DNA of 32,429 nt, taken from NCBI GenBank assembly GCA_945860785.1, contig CAMATD010000035.1, forward strand, positions 1 through 32,429, written 5' to 3'. Made by a program: the position numbers and the translations under genes. Of the stretch, positions 8,296 to 18,178 are shown in pieces (position 1 is the first letter of the stretch; every line of letters begins with the position of its first letter). The DNA comes from Variovorax sp. YR752 (GTDB lineage: Bacteria; Pseudomonadota; Gammaproteobacteria; Burkholderiales; Burkholderiaceae_C). Under the pieces are notes generated by a model. That model did not search any database and had not been told where the DNA came from. It saw only the letters and a list, made by a program, of their open reading frames with translations.

Positions 8296-9244
8296 GCTTC
8301 GTTGCCCGCCACGATGCTCATGACGGCCATGCGAACTGCGATGCCAAAGTGACCTGCGGAAGGATCACGCTCTGCCTTCCATCGACCACGGCGGAGTCGA
8401 TCTCCACGCCGCGGTTGATCGGCCCCGGATGCATCACGATCGCATCCGGCTTGGCCAGCTGCAGCTTCTCGGGCGTGAGGCCGTAGGTCTTGAAGAACTC
8501 CTGCGACGAGGGCAGCAGCGCACCGCTCATGCGCTCGTTCTGCAGGCGCAGCTGAGATGATGACGTCGCAGTCCTTGATGCCTTCCTCGAGCGTGTGGCA
8601 CACGCGCACGCCCATGCCGCCGGGCACCAGCGTCTTGGGGCCGACCACGCGCACTTCGGCGCAGCCGAGCGTGGTGAGCGCATGGATGTCGGAGCGCGCT
8701 ACGCGCGAGTGCAGCACGTCGCCGACGATCGCGACCGTGAGGTTCGAGAAGTCTTTCTTGTAGTGCCGGATCGTGTACATGTCGAGCAGCCCCTGCGTCG
8801 GGTGCGCGTGGCGGCCGTCGCCAGCGTTCACCACGTGCACATGCGGCGCGACGTGCTGCGCGATCAGGTAGGGCGCGCCCGACTCGCTGTGGCGCACCAC
8901 GAACAGGTCGGCGGCCATGGCGCTCAGGTTGGCGATGGTGTCGAGCAGCGACTCGCCCTTGGTGGCTGAGGAACGCGCGATGTCGAGGTTGATGACGTCG
9001 GCGGAGAGGCGCTTGGCCGCGATCTCGAAGGTGGTGCGGGTGCGCGTGCTGTTCTCGAAGAACAGGTTGAACACGCTCTTGCCGCGCAGGAGCGGCACCT
9101 TCTTCACCTCGCGGTCGCTCACGCTCGTGAAGTTGGCGGCCGTGTCGAGGATGTGCGTGACGATGTCCTTGGGCAGGCCCTCGATCGACAGCAGGTGGAT
9201 CAGCTCGCCGTTCTTGTTGAGTTGCGGATTTCGCTTGTAAAGCA

Positions 9245-9245
<1 letters not shown>
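8292..9245 (-). CDS. pyrB: Aspartate carbamoyltransferase catalytic subunit, two compensating frameshifts
   Basis: PyrB condenses carbamoyl phosphate and aspartate, the first committed pyrimidine step. The carbamoyl-phosphate loop [23 protein letters not shown] and the later HPGPINRG are all present. The frame breaks at about 8555 (DVIISAAP for expected [13 protein letters not shown], one extra base) and returns at about 8352 (QVTLAS for expected [16 protein letters not shown] read as TT). About 320 residues result, normal for the family. The stop overlaps the pyrC' start (ATGA), and the start overlaps the pyrR stop by one base. Because the two breaks cancel, only about 65 residues would be scrambled. 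Loss of pyrB would cause uracil auxotrophy, so sequence error is likely. Confidence 0.9.
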
Positions 9246-9738
<493 letters not shown>

Positions 9739-9742
<4 letters not shown>

Positions 9743-10176
9743 GGGAGACTCCTCAAGAATTGCTCCAGGATGATGCAGGCGGAGGCGGCGTCGGCGTCGC
9801 GCGCACCCGAGGACAAGGCCTCGGTGGTGCTGTAGCGCTCATCGACCTCGAACACCTGCAGATTGAAACGGCCGCGCAGCTGGCGTGCGAACTTCTGTGC
9901 GCGGCGGGTGTTCTCGTGCGGCGCGCCGTCGGGGTGGTAGGGCACGCCGATCACCAGCGCGTCGGGCTGCCATTCCTTGATGCGGGCCTCGACCTGCGCA
10001 AAGCGGGCATCGCCCTCGGCCTTGATGGTGGCCTGCGGGGTGGCGGTGGCCAGCAGGCGGTTGCCGCTCGCGACGCCGGTGCGCTTCAGGCCGAAGTCGA
10101 AGGCCAGGAAACTCTGGAAATGGGAAGGGACGGGAACAGGAGCGGAAGAAGCGGCGGGGGCTGGAGCGTCTGGCAT
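9739..10176 (-). CDS. ruvX: Putative Holliday junction resolvase RuvX (YqgF)
   Basis: The RNase H-like fold is shown by [17 protein letters not shown] near the N terminus, IGVPYHPDG in the middle, and the DERYSTTEA and [15 protein letters not shown] segments at the C terminus, which supply acidic catalytic residues. YqgF/RuvX acts in 16S rRNA 5'-end maturation and has been proposed as a junction resolvase. I chose the ATG at 10176 ([13 protein letters not shown]...); its extra Ala/Pro-rich leader of about 20 residues is common in this group. The frame is open further upstream, but that would run into yqgE. The gene lies 8 bp after the yqgE stop and overlaps pyrR by 4 bp. Confidence 0.9.
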
Positions 10177-10184
10177 GACGGCGC

Positions 10185-10795
10185 TCACGCGTGACCCGCG
10201 TCCGGCGACAGCTTCCAGGCCTCCAGGCCCAGCAGCAGCAAAGCCCTGTCGTAGCACTGCTCGATCGGCGTATCGAAGATCACGGCCGGGTCGGCAAGCA
10301 CGGTCAGTCAGCTGTTTTCGGCCAGTTCGGACTCGAGCTGGCCCTCGCCCCAGGCCGAATAGCCCAGCGAAACCAGAGCACCTTGCGGGGCCCGGCGCCG
10401 GTGGCCAGGGCCTCCAGCACGTCCTTGGAGGTAGTCATTTCGAGCCCCCCGGGGATGGTCATGGTCGAGGCGTAGACCGATTCCTCGGGCTTCTCGGCCT
10501 GGGAGAACACCGGCTCGTGCAGCACGAAACCGCGCTCGGTCTGCACCGGGCCACCCTGGAAAACGGGCGCTTCGCCCAGCTCGGGGCGCGCCAGGTGGAG
10601 CTCGATCTTCTCGAACAGCACCTTGAGGTTGATGTCGCTGGGTTTGTTGATCACCAAGCCGAGCGCGCCGCGCTCGCTGTGCTCGCTGTGCTCGCAGAGG
10701 TACACGACGCTGCGGTTGAAAGTTTTGTCTTCCATCCCGGGCATCGCTATCAGAAAGTGATGCGTGAGGTTCATCGGGGCAGAATCGGCAGCCAT
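10185..10795 (-). CDS. yqgE: UPF0301/DUF179 protein YqgE (AlgH), one frameshift and an in-frame TGA
   Basis: The protein opens MNLTHHFLIAMPGMEDKTFNRSVVYLCEH and continues RGALGLVINKPSDINL, as in YqgE/AlgH. Two breaks occur. At about 10370 two extra bases (CT) turn RKVLVSLGYSAWGEG into a wrong frame. At about 10308-10310 TGA stands where Trp (TGG) is expected: AELAENS, stop, LTVLADPAVIFDTP. After repair it ends HA-stop at 10185, about 203 residues. A 9-bp duplication (GCTCGCTGT at 10672 and 10681) inserts an extra His-Ser-Glu, giving CEHSEHSERGAL. The start may be ATG 10795 or the more family-like ATG 10774. It is encoded directly before ruvX, a widely conserved pair. Function is poorly known. 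Confidence 0.85.
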
Positions 10796-12295
10796 ATGCC
10801 ACCGATTTTACTGGCCGTCGACAAGACCTACCCCAAAGGGCTCATGTGGTTGCGTCGCGACCTCCGGGTGGACGACAACGCGGCGCTCTATCACGCGCTG
10901 CGGTCGTGCCGGCAATTGGTGTGCGTTTTCGTGTTCGACCGGGCCATCCTGGACGCCCTGCCCGCGGTGGACCGCCGGGTGGAATTCATCCGCGAATCGC
11001 TGGTGGAACTCGAGGCCGAGCTGCGCGCGCTGGGCGGCGGGCTGATCGTGCGGCATGCCCTGGCGGTCGATGAAATCCCGGCGCTGGCGCGCGACCTGGA
11101 CGTGCAGGCCGTGTTCGCCAACCGCGACGACGAGCCCGACGCACTGGCGCGCGACGCCAGGGTGTTCGGCGCGCTGGCCAATGCCGGGGTCACCTTCCAC
11201 ACCTACAAGGATTCGACCGTTTTCGACCGCGACGAGGTGATAACCCAGGCCGGCCAGCCCTACACGGTGTTCACGCCTTACAAGCGGGCCTGGCTCGCGA
11301 AGATCGATTCCTTCTTTCTCAAGCCGTACCCGGTGCGCGGCCACGCCGACGCGCTGGTGCCGCCGCCCGAGGCCTCCCTGGCACCCGTGCCGTCGCTCGA
11401 AGACATCGGCTTCGCCCAAAGCAACCTCTCGGAGCTGGACATCCCCACCGGCACGCAGGGCGGCGCGGCCCTATTCGAGGACTTCTTCCAGCGCATCGAC
11501 CGCTACGACATCGCGCGCGACTACCCCGCGGTGCGCGGCCCGAGCTACCTGGGCGTGCACCTGCGCTTCGGCACGGTGTCGATCCGGCAGATGGCGGGGG
11601 TGGCGCACCAGCTCTCGCTGCAGGGCGACAGCGGTGCCGCGGCCTGGCTCAGCGAGCTGGTCTGGCGCGAGTTCTACTTCCAGATCCTGATGCACTTCCC
11701 GCACGTGCATTCGAACGGCGAGTCGAAGAGCTTCCGCCCCGAGTACGACAAGATCCAGTGGCACCACGGCAAGCACGCCGACCAGCTGTTCGACGCCTGG
11801 TGCCAGGGCCGCACCGGCTACCCGCTGGTCGACGCCGCCATGCTGCAGATCAACCAGAGCGGCTACATGCACAACCGCCTGCGCATGCTAGTGGCGAGCT
11901 TTCTCTGCAAGGACCTGGGGCTGGACTGGCGGCGCGGCGAGCGCTACTTCGCGCTGCACCTGAACGACTTCGAGCTGGCCTCGAACAACGGCGGCTGGCA
12001 GTGGGCCAGTTCGACCGGCTGCGACGCACAGCCCTACTTCCGCATCTTCAACCCGGTGACGCAGAGCGAGCGCTTCGACCCGGAGGGCAAGTTCATCCGC
12101 CGCTACCTGCCGCAGCTGGCGGGGCTGTCGAACGCGGCGATCCATGCGCCCTGGATGGCATCTCCGGTGGAACTGGAGGCTGCGGGCATCAAGCTCGGCG
12201 AGACCTATCCCATGCCGGTTGTGGACCACGCCGAGGCGCGCGAGAAAACGCTGCAGCGCTATGGCGTGGCGCGGGCCAAGGCGCTGCAAAAGTAA
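10796..12295 (+). CDS. phrB: Deoxyribodipyrimidine photolyase (class I)
   Basis: The intact 499-residue protein is a cryptochrome/photolyase-family flavoprotein that repairs UV-induced pyrimidine dimers with blue light. The N-terminal photolyase domain starts MWLRRDLRVDDNAALYHAL. The C-terminal FAD-binding domain holds LSELVWREFYFQIL, GRTGYPLVDAAM, MHNRLRMLVASFLCKDLG and NNGGWQWASSTGCDAQPYFR, where the Trp-rich segment binds FAD and the dimer. The ATG at 10796 abuts the yqgE ATG on the other strand (CATATG). An in-frame ATG at 10844, next to AAAGGG, is the alternative start and fits the family N terminus. A strong terminator follows the stop codon. Confidence 0.95.
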   Translation: MPPILLAVDKTYPKGLMWLRRDLRVDDNAALYHALRSCRQLVCVFVFDRAILDALPAVDRRVEFIRESLVELEAELRALGGGLIVRHALAVDEIPALARDLDVQAVFANRDDEPDALARDARVFGALANAGVTFHTYKDSTVFDRDEVITQAGQPYTVFTPYKRAWLAKIDSFFLKPYPVRGHADALVPPPEASLAPVPSLEDIGFAQSNLSELDIPTGTQGGAALFEDFFQRIDRYDIARDYPAVRGPSYLGVHLRFGTVSIRQMAGVAHQLSLQGDSGAAAWLSELVWREFYFQILMHFPHVHSNGESKSFRPEYDKIQWHHGKHADQLFDAWCQGRTGYPLVDAAMLQINQSGYMHNRLRMLVASFLCKDLGLDWRRGERYFALHLNDFELASNNGGWQWASSTGCDAQPYFRIFNPVTQSERFDPEGKFIRRYLPQLAGLSNAAIHAPWMASPVELEAAGIKLGETYPMPVVDHAEAREKTLQRYGVARAKALQK

Positions 12296-12296
12296 A

Positions 12297-12319
12297 GGGG
12301 CCCGGATGGGCCCCTTTTT
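12297..12319. terminator. Rho-independent terminator between phrB and chpA
   Basis: GGGGCCC (12297-12303) pairs with GGGCCCC (12308-12314) around GGAT, with TTTTT following on the plus strand and AAA preceding, so it may act in both directions. It starts one base after the photolyase stop codon and lies 25 bases beyond the chpA 3' end. Confidence 0.85.
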
Positions 12320-12343
12320 CGATGAGTGCTTGACGAGTGAGCG

Positions 12344-15300
12344 TCAGGCAGCAGCAGCCAGCGCGGGCTCGCTCGTGTACGCACGCACCAGGCGCAACAG
12401 TTCTTCTTCCGAGTACGGCTTGCCCAGGTAGTGGTTCACGCCCAGCGTGCGCGCATAGTCGCGGTGCTTCTCGGCGATGCGCGAGGTGATCATGATGATC
12501 GGCAGATCGGCCAGCGCAGCGTCGGCGCGGATGTTGCGGGCCAGGTCGAAGCCGTCCATGCGCGGCATCTCGATGTCCGACAGCACCACCGACGGACGCT
12601 CCTGCTGCAGGCGTTCCAGCGCCTGCAGGCCGTCGGCCGCGAGCGACACGCGATAGCCTTCGCGCTGCAGCAGACGCTGCGTGACGCGGCGCACGGTGAT
12701 GGAGTCGTCGACCACCAGCACCAGCGGCCCCAGCGGCGCCACGGGAGCCAGCACCGAGATGCCGGCCAGGCCGGGCAGCCGCGCGAGCTGCGGCCCGAGG
12801 TTCTTGACCACGACTTCCTGGTTGCCCAGCACTTCGTCCACGTGCAGCGCCACGCGCTGTGCCGCGCTTCGCACGACCACGAGCGTGTTGTTCTTGGCGG
12901 CGGTGTGCTCGCTGCGCGTCGAGGCCTGCAGCAGCGCGCCGGCCCAGTAGAACGGCACCTGTTCGCTGCCGAAGGGATGGGTGCCGTGGAGGTAGGCCGC
13001 TTCGAGGTCGGTCCCGCCCACGCGCTGCACCAGTTCCACCAGGTTCGACGGCACGCCGATCGACACCTCGCCGGCGCGCAGCATCACCACGTGCGTCACG
13101 GCGGTGGTCAGCGGCAGCACCAGCTTGAAGACGGTGCCCTGGCCCGGCGTGCTGTGCGTTTCGATGCGGCCGCCGAGCGCCGCGATCTGCGCGCGCACCA
13201 CGTCCATGCCGATGCCGCGACCGGCCAGCTCGGAGACCTGTCCGGCCGTCGAGAAGCCGGGCTTGAAGATCAGCTCGGTGGCCTCTTCGGGCGTGAGTTC
13301 CTGGTCCGCGGCCAGCAGGCCGAGTGCGCGGGCGCGCTCGGCGATGCGTTTCTGGTCGAGGCCGGCGCCGTCGTCGCGGAAGCTCACCGAGATGTCGTTG
13401 CCTTCATGGTGCAGGTCGATCACGATCAGGCCGCTGGCGTCCTTGCCGGACTTCTCGCGCACCGCCGAATCCTCGATGCCGTGCGCCACGCAGTTGCGCA
13501 GCAAGTGCTCGAAGGCGGGCGTCATCCGGTCCAGCACGCCGCGGTCCATTTCGATGGAGCCGCCGACGATGTCCAGGCGCACCTGCTTGCCGGTGTCTTT
13601 CGACGCCTGGCGCACCACGCGGTAGAGGCGGTCGGAAATGCCTTCGAACTCCACCATGCGCGTGCGCAGCAGGCCACGCTGAAGTTCGCGGGTCTGGCGC
13701 GCCTGCACGCTCAAATCGTCTTCCGTCGCCTGCACCGTCTTTTGCAGCGTGCGCTGCACGGTGGCCACGTCGTTCACCGACTCGGCCATCATGCGCGTGA
13801 GTTCCTGCACGCGGGTGAAGCGGTCGAACTCCAGCGGGTCGAAGCTCTGCTGCGAGTCCTTGGCTTGCGCCAGGCGCGACTGCATCTGGCTTTCGGCCTG
13901 CACTTCGATGTCGCGCAGCTGCTGGCGCAGGCGGTCGAGGTTGCCCGTAAGGTCGGAGAGCGAACCGCGCAGCTGGCCCAGCTCGGCTTCGAGCCGCGAG
14001 CGCGTGATGATGACCTCGCCGGTCTGTGCGACCAGGCGGTCGAGCAGCTGGGTGCGGATGCGCACGGCCTGGCCCGATGCGGCACGCAGGGGCGCGAGCA
14101 ACGCGGGCGCCGGGCGCGGCTGCAGCATCGGCACGGCCGGCGCCACAGCGGCTTCGTCCTGCTCACCATCGGGCAGTGCCACTTCGTCGTTCGCCGGCAC
14201 GCCGGCTTCGGAAGCGACCTGCACCAGCTGGAGGGCCGGCGTGGGCGCGGTGGCTGCGGCCACCAGCTGGGCCATTTCGACCTGGGTGGCATCGTCCGCC
14301 GCGCGCAGGGCGTCGAGGCGCGTGAGCAGCTTTTCGATGTCGGCCCGTTCGGCCCCCTGGGAACCCAGGACTTCGATCTCGGACTCCATGCGGTGCGCCC
14401 GCTCGCCGAGGCGCATGGCGCCGGCCAGGCGCGCACTGCCCTTGAGCGTGTGCAGCGTGCGCAGCACGGAAGCGCGCGGTGCGCTGTCGTCGGGGTGATG
14501 CGACCACTGGCGCAGCGCTTCGCCGAGCTGGGGCATCAGTTCCGCAGCCTCTTCCTCGAAGATCGGGAACAGGTCGACGTCGACCGCATCGGCCATGTCG
14601 ATGGCGTCTTCGGAATCGTCCAGCGCCACGTCGGCGATGCTGTCGTTGGACACCACCTGCTGGAACGGGCGGACTTCGCTGCGGACGGCCGCTTCGACCG
14701 GCATGGGCGCGGCCGCGATGTCGCGCAGCGCTTGGAGCGTGCCTTCGGCCGGTTCGCGCAGGAACCCCACGGCGAACTGGTGCAGCAGGCGGCGCAGCTC
14801 GTCGGCCGCGGCGACCAGCACCACGCCCTGTTCACGCGTACCGCTGCCCTGCATCTGCAGATGCTGCAGCGCCGACTCCAGCAACCGGGCCATGCCCGAG
14901 AGGCTGTGGAAGCCGACGGTGGCCGAACTGCCGGCCAGCGAGTGGGCGAGTGCAATGGTCGAGTCGGGCAGGCGCTCGTGCGATTCGAGCGCCCATTCGC
15001 CCACGTCGGTGGCCAGTTGCCTGGACCATTCGTCGGCTTCGTTGAGGTAGACGTTGTAGAGCGCGATGCCGATGCGCAGCGGACCGATCACCTTGACCTG
15101 GTCTTCGGCGCTGGACGATGCGGACAGCTCTTCCGCGGTTTCCAGTTCCGCAACAGGCTCGGGTGCTTCTTCGGCGACGATGACCGGCAGCTCGACGACG
15201 GGGGCTGCTGCGGGTTCCTCGACCGGTGCGGCGACGGCTGCCACGGGCTCGGGTTCAGGTACCGGTTCCGGCGTCAGCTCCAGCGCCGGCAGGGCGTCCA

Positions 15301-18150
15301 GCGCCTCCTCCAGCGGAGGCAGCGCCATGTCGTTGGCCTTGGGCTCATTCGCCTGCACGGGCAGGGGTTCCGGCTCCCATTCCAGGTCGGGCAGGCCGGT
15401 CGCGGTCGGCATGGCGGCTTCGATGCTGGGCTCGGGCTCGGGTTGCACGGCCACGGGCTCGGCGGCCGCATGCGTCTTCGCAGGCGCTAGGAAGTCGAAG
15501 TCGTCGCCGCTGGGCAGCGCCGTCAACGGTGCGGCCGCAGCGGGCTGCTTCGCTTCGAAATCGATGAAGTCGGTGGACGTGAAATCGTCGTCCGCCTCGG
15601 CCGCCACGGGCTTCTGCGGCTCGTCCAGCGCGGGCAGCTCGAAAACCGGGTCGGCGGCAGCTGCCTGCACCGGGGTGTCCGGCAGAAACGACAGGTCGGG
15701 CAGCGGCGGGAACTCAGGCGGCTCCGCGGCAATGTGCCGGGCGGCCACGGCCAGCGCATCGGCGTCGGCCACGCGCACCGGCGGCGGCACGGGCTCGCCG
15801 GCCATCAGCGCATCGGCCACGCGGCTGAAAGGACCGGCTTGCCAGGAGTGCGCTTCGCCCGAGGCGATGGCTTCGACCCACTGGCCGAAATCGCGCAGGG
15901 TCCGTTCGGTCGCGGAAAGCAGTTCCGGCGTCGCGTCACGCTGGTCGGCCAGCCAGGTGTTGAGCACCTGTTCGAGCGACTAGGCGGCATCGCCGAAATC
16001 GGTCAGGCCGACCATGCGCGAGCTGCCCTTGAGCGTGTGGAATGCACGCCGCAGGATGGTGAGCTCTTCGGTGTCGTCCGGATGGCTGCCGAGCTCGGTG
16101 ATGGCGGCCAGGCCGTTGTGCACCACCTCGCGGGCTGCGTCCAGGAAGATGTTCTGGAGGTCGTCTTCTTCGAGTTCGGTGACCTCGGTGTCGGGCAGCG
16201 CCGCCCGGACCGGTGATCTTGGAGGTCCAGCTCTCGGCCTTGCGGCTGAACTCTTCGAGCGGCGAGGGCTTGGTCTTGCGGTTGGGCGTGGCGAGCGCCG
16301 CGAGCTTCGAGGCGATCTGGGCGTCGACTTCTTCGATGCTCAGCACGGCCGCGGCCACAGGAGCGCTCGCAACAGCGGCTTCGGGAACGTCGCTGTCGGT
16401 GGCCTGGCGGCCCATCAGCGGCTTGAGTTCGCCGGCTTCGGCGTCGAACACGAACAGGCGCTTGGCCAGTGCCGGCTGGTAGCCCAGCATGTCGATCAGG
16501 AAGCCCAGCGCGCCCAGGTTGTTGCCCAGCGCGTCGAAACCGGCCATTTCTTCGGCCGGCGAGGTGCTGACCAGCATCTGCTCGACGTCGTCGCGCATGC
16601 GCTGCACGGTGAGCGCGGCCTGGTCGAGGCCGAGCACCGAGAACACGCCGCGCATCTGCAGGAGTTGCGTCGGCACGGTGCGCAGCAGGCCCTTTTCGTT
16701 CGGGCGGCGGAAGTACTGGTCGAGCGACTTTTCGAGTTCGCTCAAATGGCTGCGCAGCTCGTCGACCACGGTGCCCATGGTCTGGCGATCGCTCACGCAG
16801 CGATACAGGTCTTCCATCCACGGCTCGAGCGGCTCGGAATGTCCGCCCGCGCGCACGCGTTCGATGCGGCCGGCCAGTTGCAGGGTGCGGGAGGTGAGCT
16901 GCGGATCGCTCGGGTCGAGGTCTTCGAGCGCGGCTGCCAGATACAGCACCGAGGTGGCGACTTCCATCGCGAGCTCGGTGTCGGGCGGCTGCCCGGATTT
17001 CACGGACGCTTCGACCGCATGGGTCAGCGCCTGCACCATCGGCAGGCTCGGCGGATGCAGCTTCTGCAGCGATTCGCCAAGCTGCGCGAAGGTGTCGGCC
17101 ACCTGGCGCGTGCGGGTGATGTCGCCGCCCGAGAGCGCCGACCACATTTCCTTGGCGGTTTCGATGCGCTTGCGGGCTTGCGTGAGCACCAGCGGGTCGA
17201 AGCGGCCGAACTGCTCGACCATGTAGTCGATGCGCTGCTCGCCGGCCACGCCCCAGGCGTTGCGCACGGTGCGCAGCGTGGTGGCCTCGTCGCGCGCGGT
17301 GGGCACGCTTGCGCACAGAAGAACAGTAGGTCCTGGCCGAGACGGTCGGACACCAGGCTGTCGCCGCGCGCGAGCGTGGCGTACTGCAGCAGCACCCGCG
17401 TGGCGGCGCGCTTCACGTACGCATCGGCGGGGATCAGGCCCTGCGCCAGGGCTTCGAAGAAGCCGGCGGCCAGGGTCCAGAAGCTGGCAACGCGGGGCAG
17501 CAGCGCACCGCGCCGAGCCCCAGGCACAGGCCCTGCAGCCGCCCTGCGGCTTCCAGGTCGCCGCTCTTGACCAGTTGCAACACGTTGCGGTCGAGCTTGG
17601 AGCGAACCGCCGGGTCATAGGCGATCGCGACCTGCGTCAGCACGGGACGGATCTCGACCCAGCGCCACGTGGCGCTCCAGAGGTCCGCCGGATGAACGCG
17701 CTCGTTGCCGACCAGTTCCAGCACATCGCGGTACTGGAGAAACAGTGCGACCGACGAGACGGGCTTGCCGGCCAGCAGGGCGCTGAGGAAATCGGTGACG
17801 GCGAAGCCGGCACGCTCGATCTTCAGCACGGCGCTGTCGGTGCAGCGCTGCGATTCGGCAATGAAACCCTGCACCGCGAATTCGATGGCGCCGAGCACCA
17901 GGGCGGGCGAGGAATGTCCCACCATCTGCAGGGCACCGACGGCCTGGTGCAGTTGCTGGCGGGCCATCTGCAACGGGCCGCTCTCGGGCTCCGTCGCACC
18001 GCCCACGTCGCGCACGAAGCGCCGCAACGACTTGCCTACACCGTCGAGGGATTTCTGGATTTCTCCCAACACCCAGGCCAGCGGCCCGAGGTCTTCGGTG
18101 GCCGGCAGATTGCCGGCAAGAGGGGCCGTGGCTGGGGTTTGAATCGACAC
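12344..18150 (-). CDS. chpA: ChpA/PilL-type hybrid histidine kinase of the type IV pilus chemosensory system, three frameshifts and a TAG
   Basis: Reassembled from four frame segments, this is a CheA-type protein of about 1935 residues. Histidine phosphotransfer sites are seen at [13 protein letters not shown] (about residue 700), [13 protein letters not shown] (1070) and [12 protein letters not shown] (1233). A CheA kinase core follows, with [22 protein letters not shown] and [10 protein letters not shown] (1550-1660). A CheW-like region and a C-terminal receiver ([11 protein letters not shown], phospho-Asp in [13 protein letters not shown]) complete it. Breaks occur at about 17520 and 17310 (one base lost each) and 16205 (one gained). 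A TAG at 15980-15982 stands where Gln is expected (GDAA, stop, SLEQVLNTW). The start is GTG at 18150, 28 bp after pilJ. It should phosphorylate PilG and PilH to control twitching motility. A long Pro/Glu/Ala-rich linker lies near 1880-15700. Confidence 0.88.
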
Positions 18151-18178
18151 GTTGGATGCTCGCCGTTCTTATCTTTTG

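Noticed and set aside
9977..10795. N-terminal extension of the photolyase frame by about 270 codons
   Set aside because: This stretch is antisense to ruvX and yqgE, and the family N terminus begins at or after 10796.
12431..15490. Very long plus-strand open frame (1019 codons) opposite chpA
   Set aside because: It is His/Arg/Gln-rich, resembles no protein family, and is antisense to well-conserved kinase domains. Such shadows are usual in high-GC DNA.
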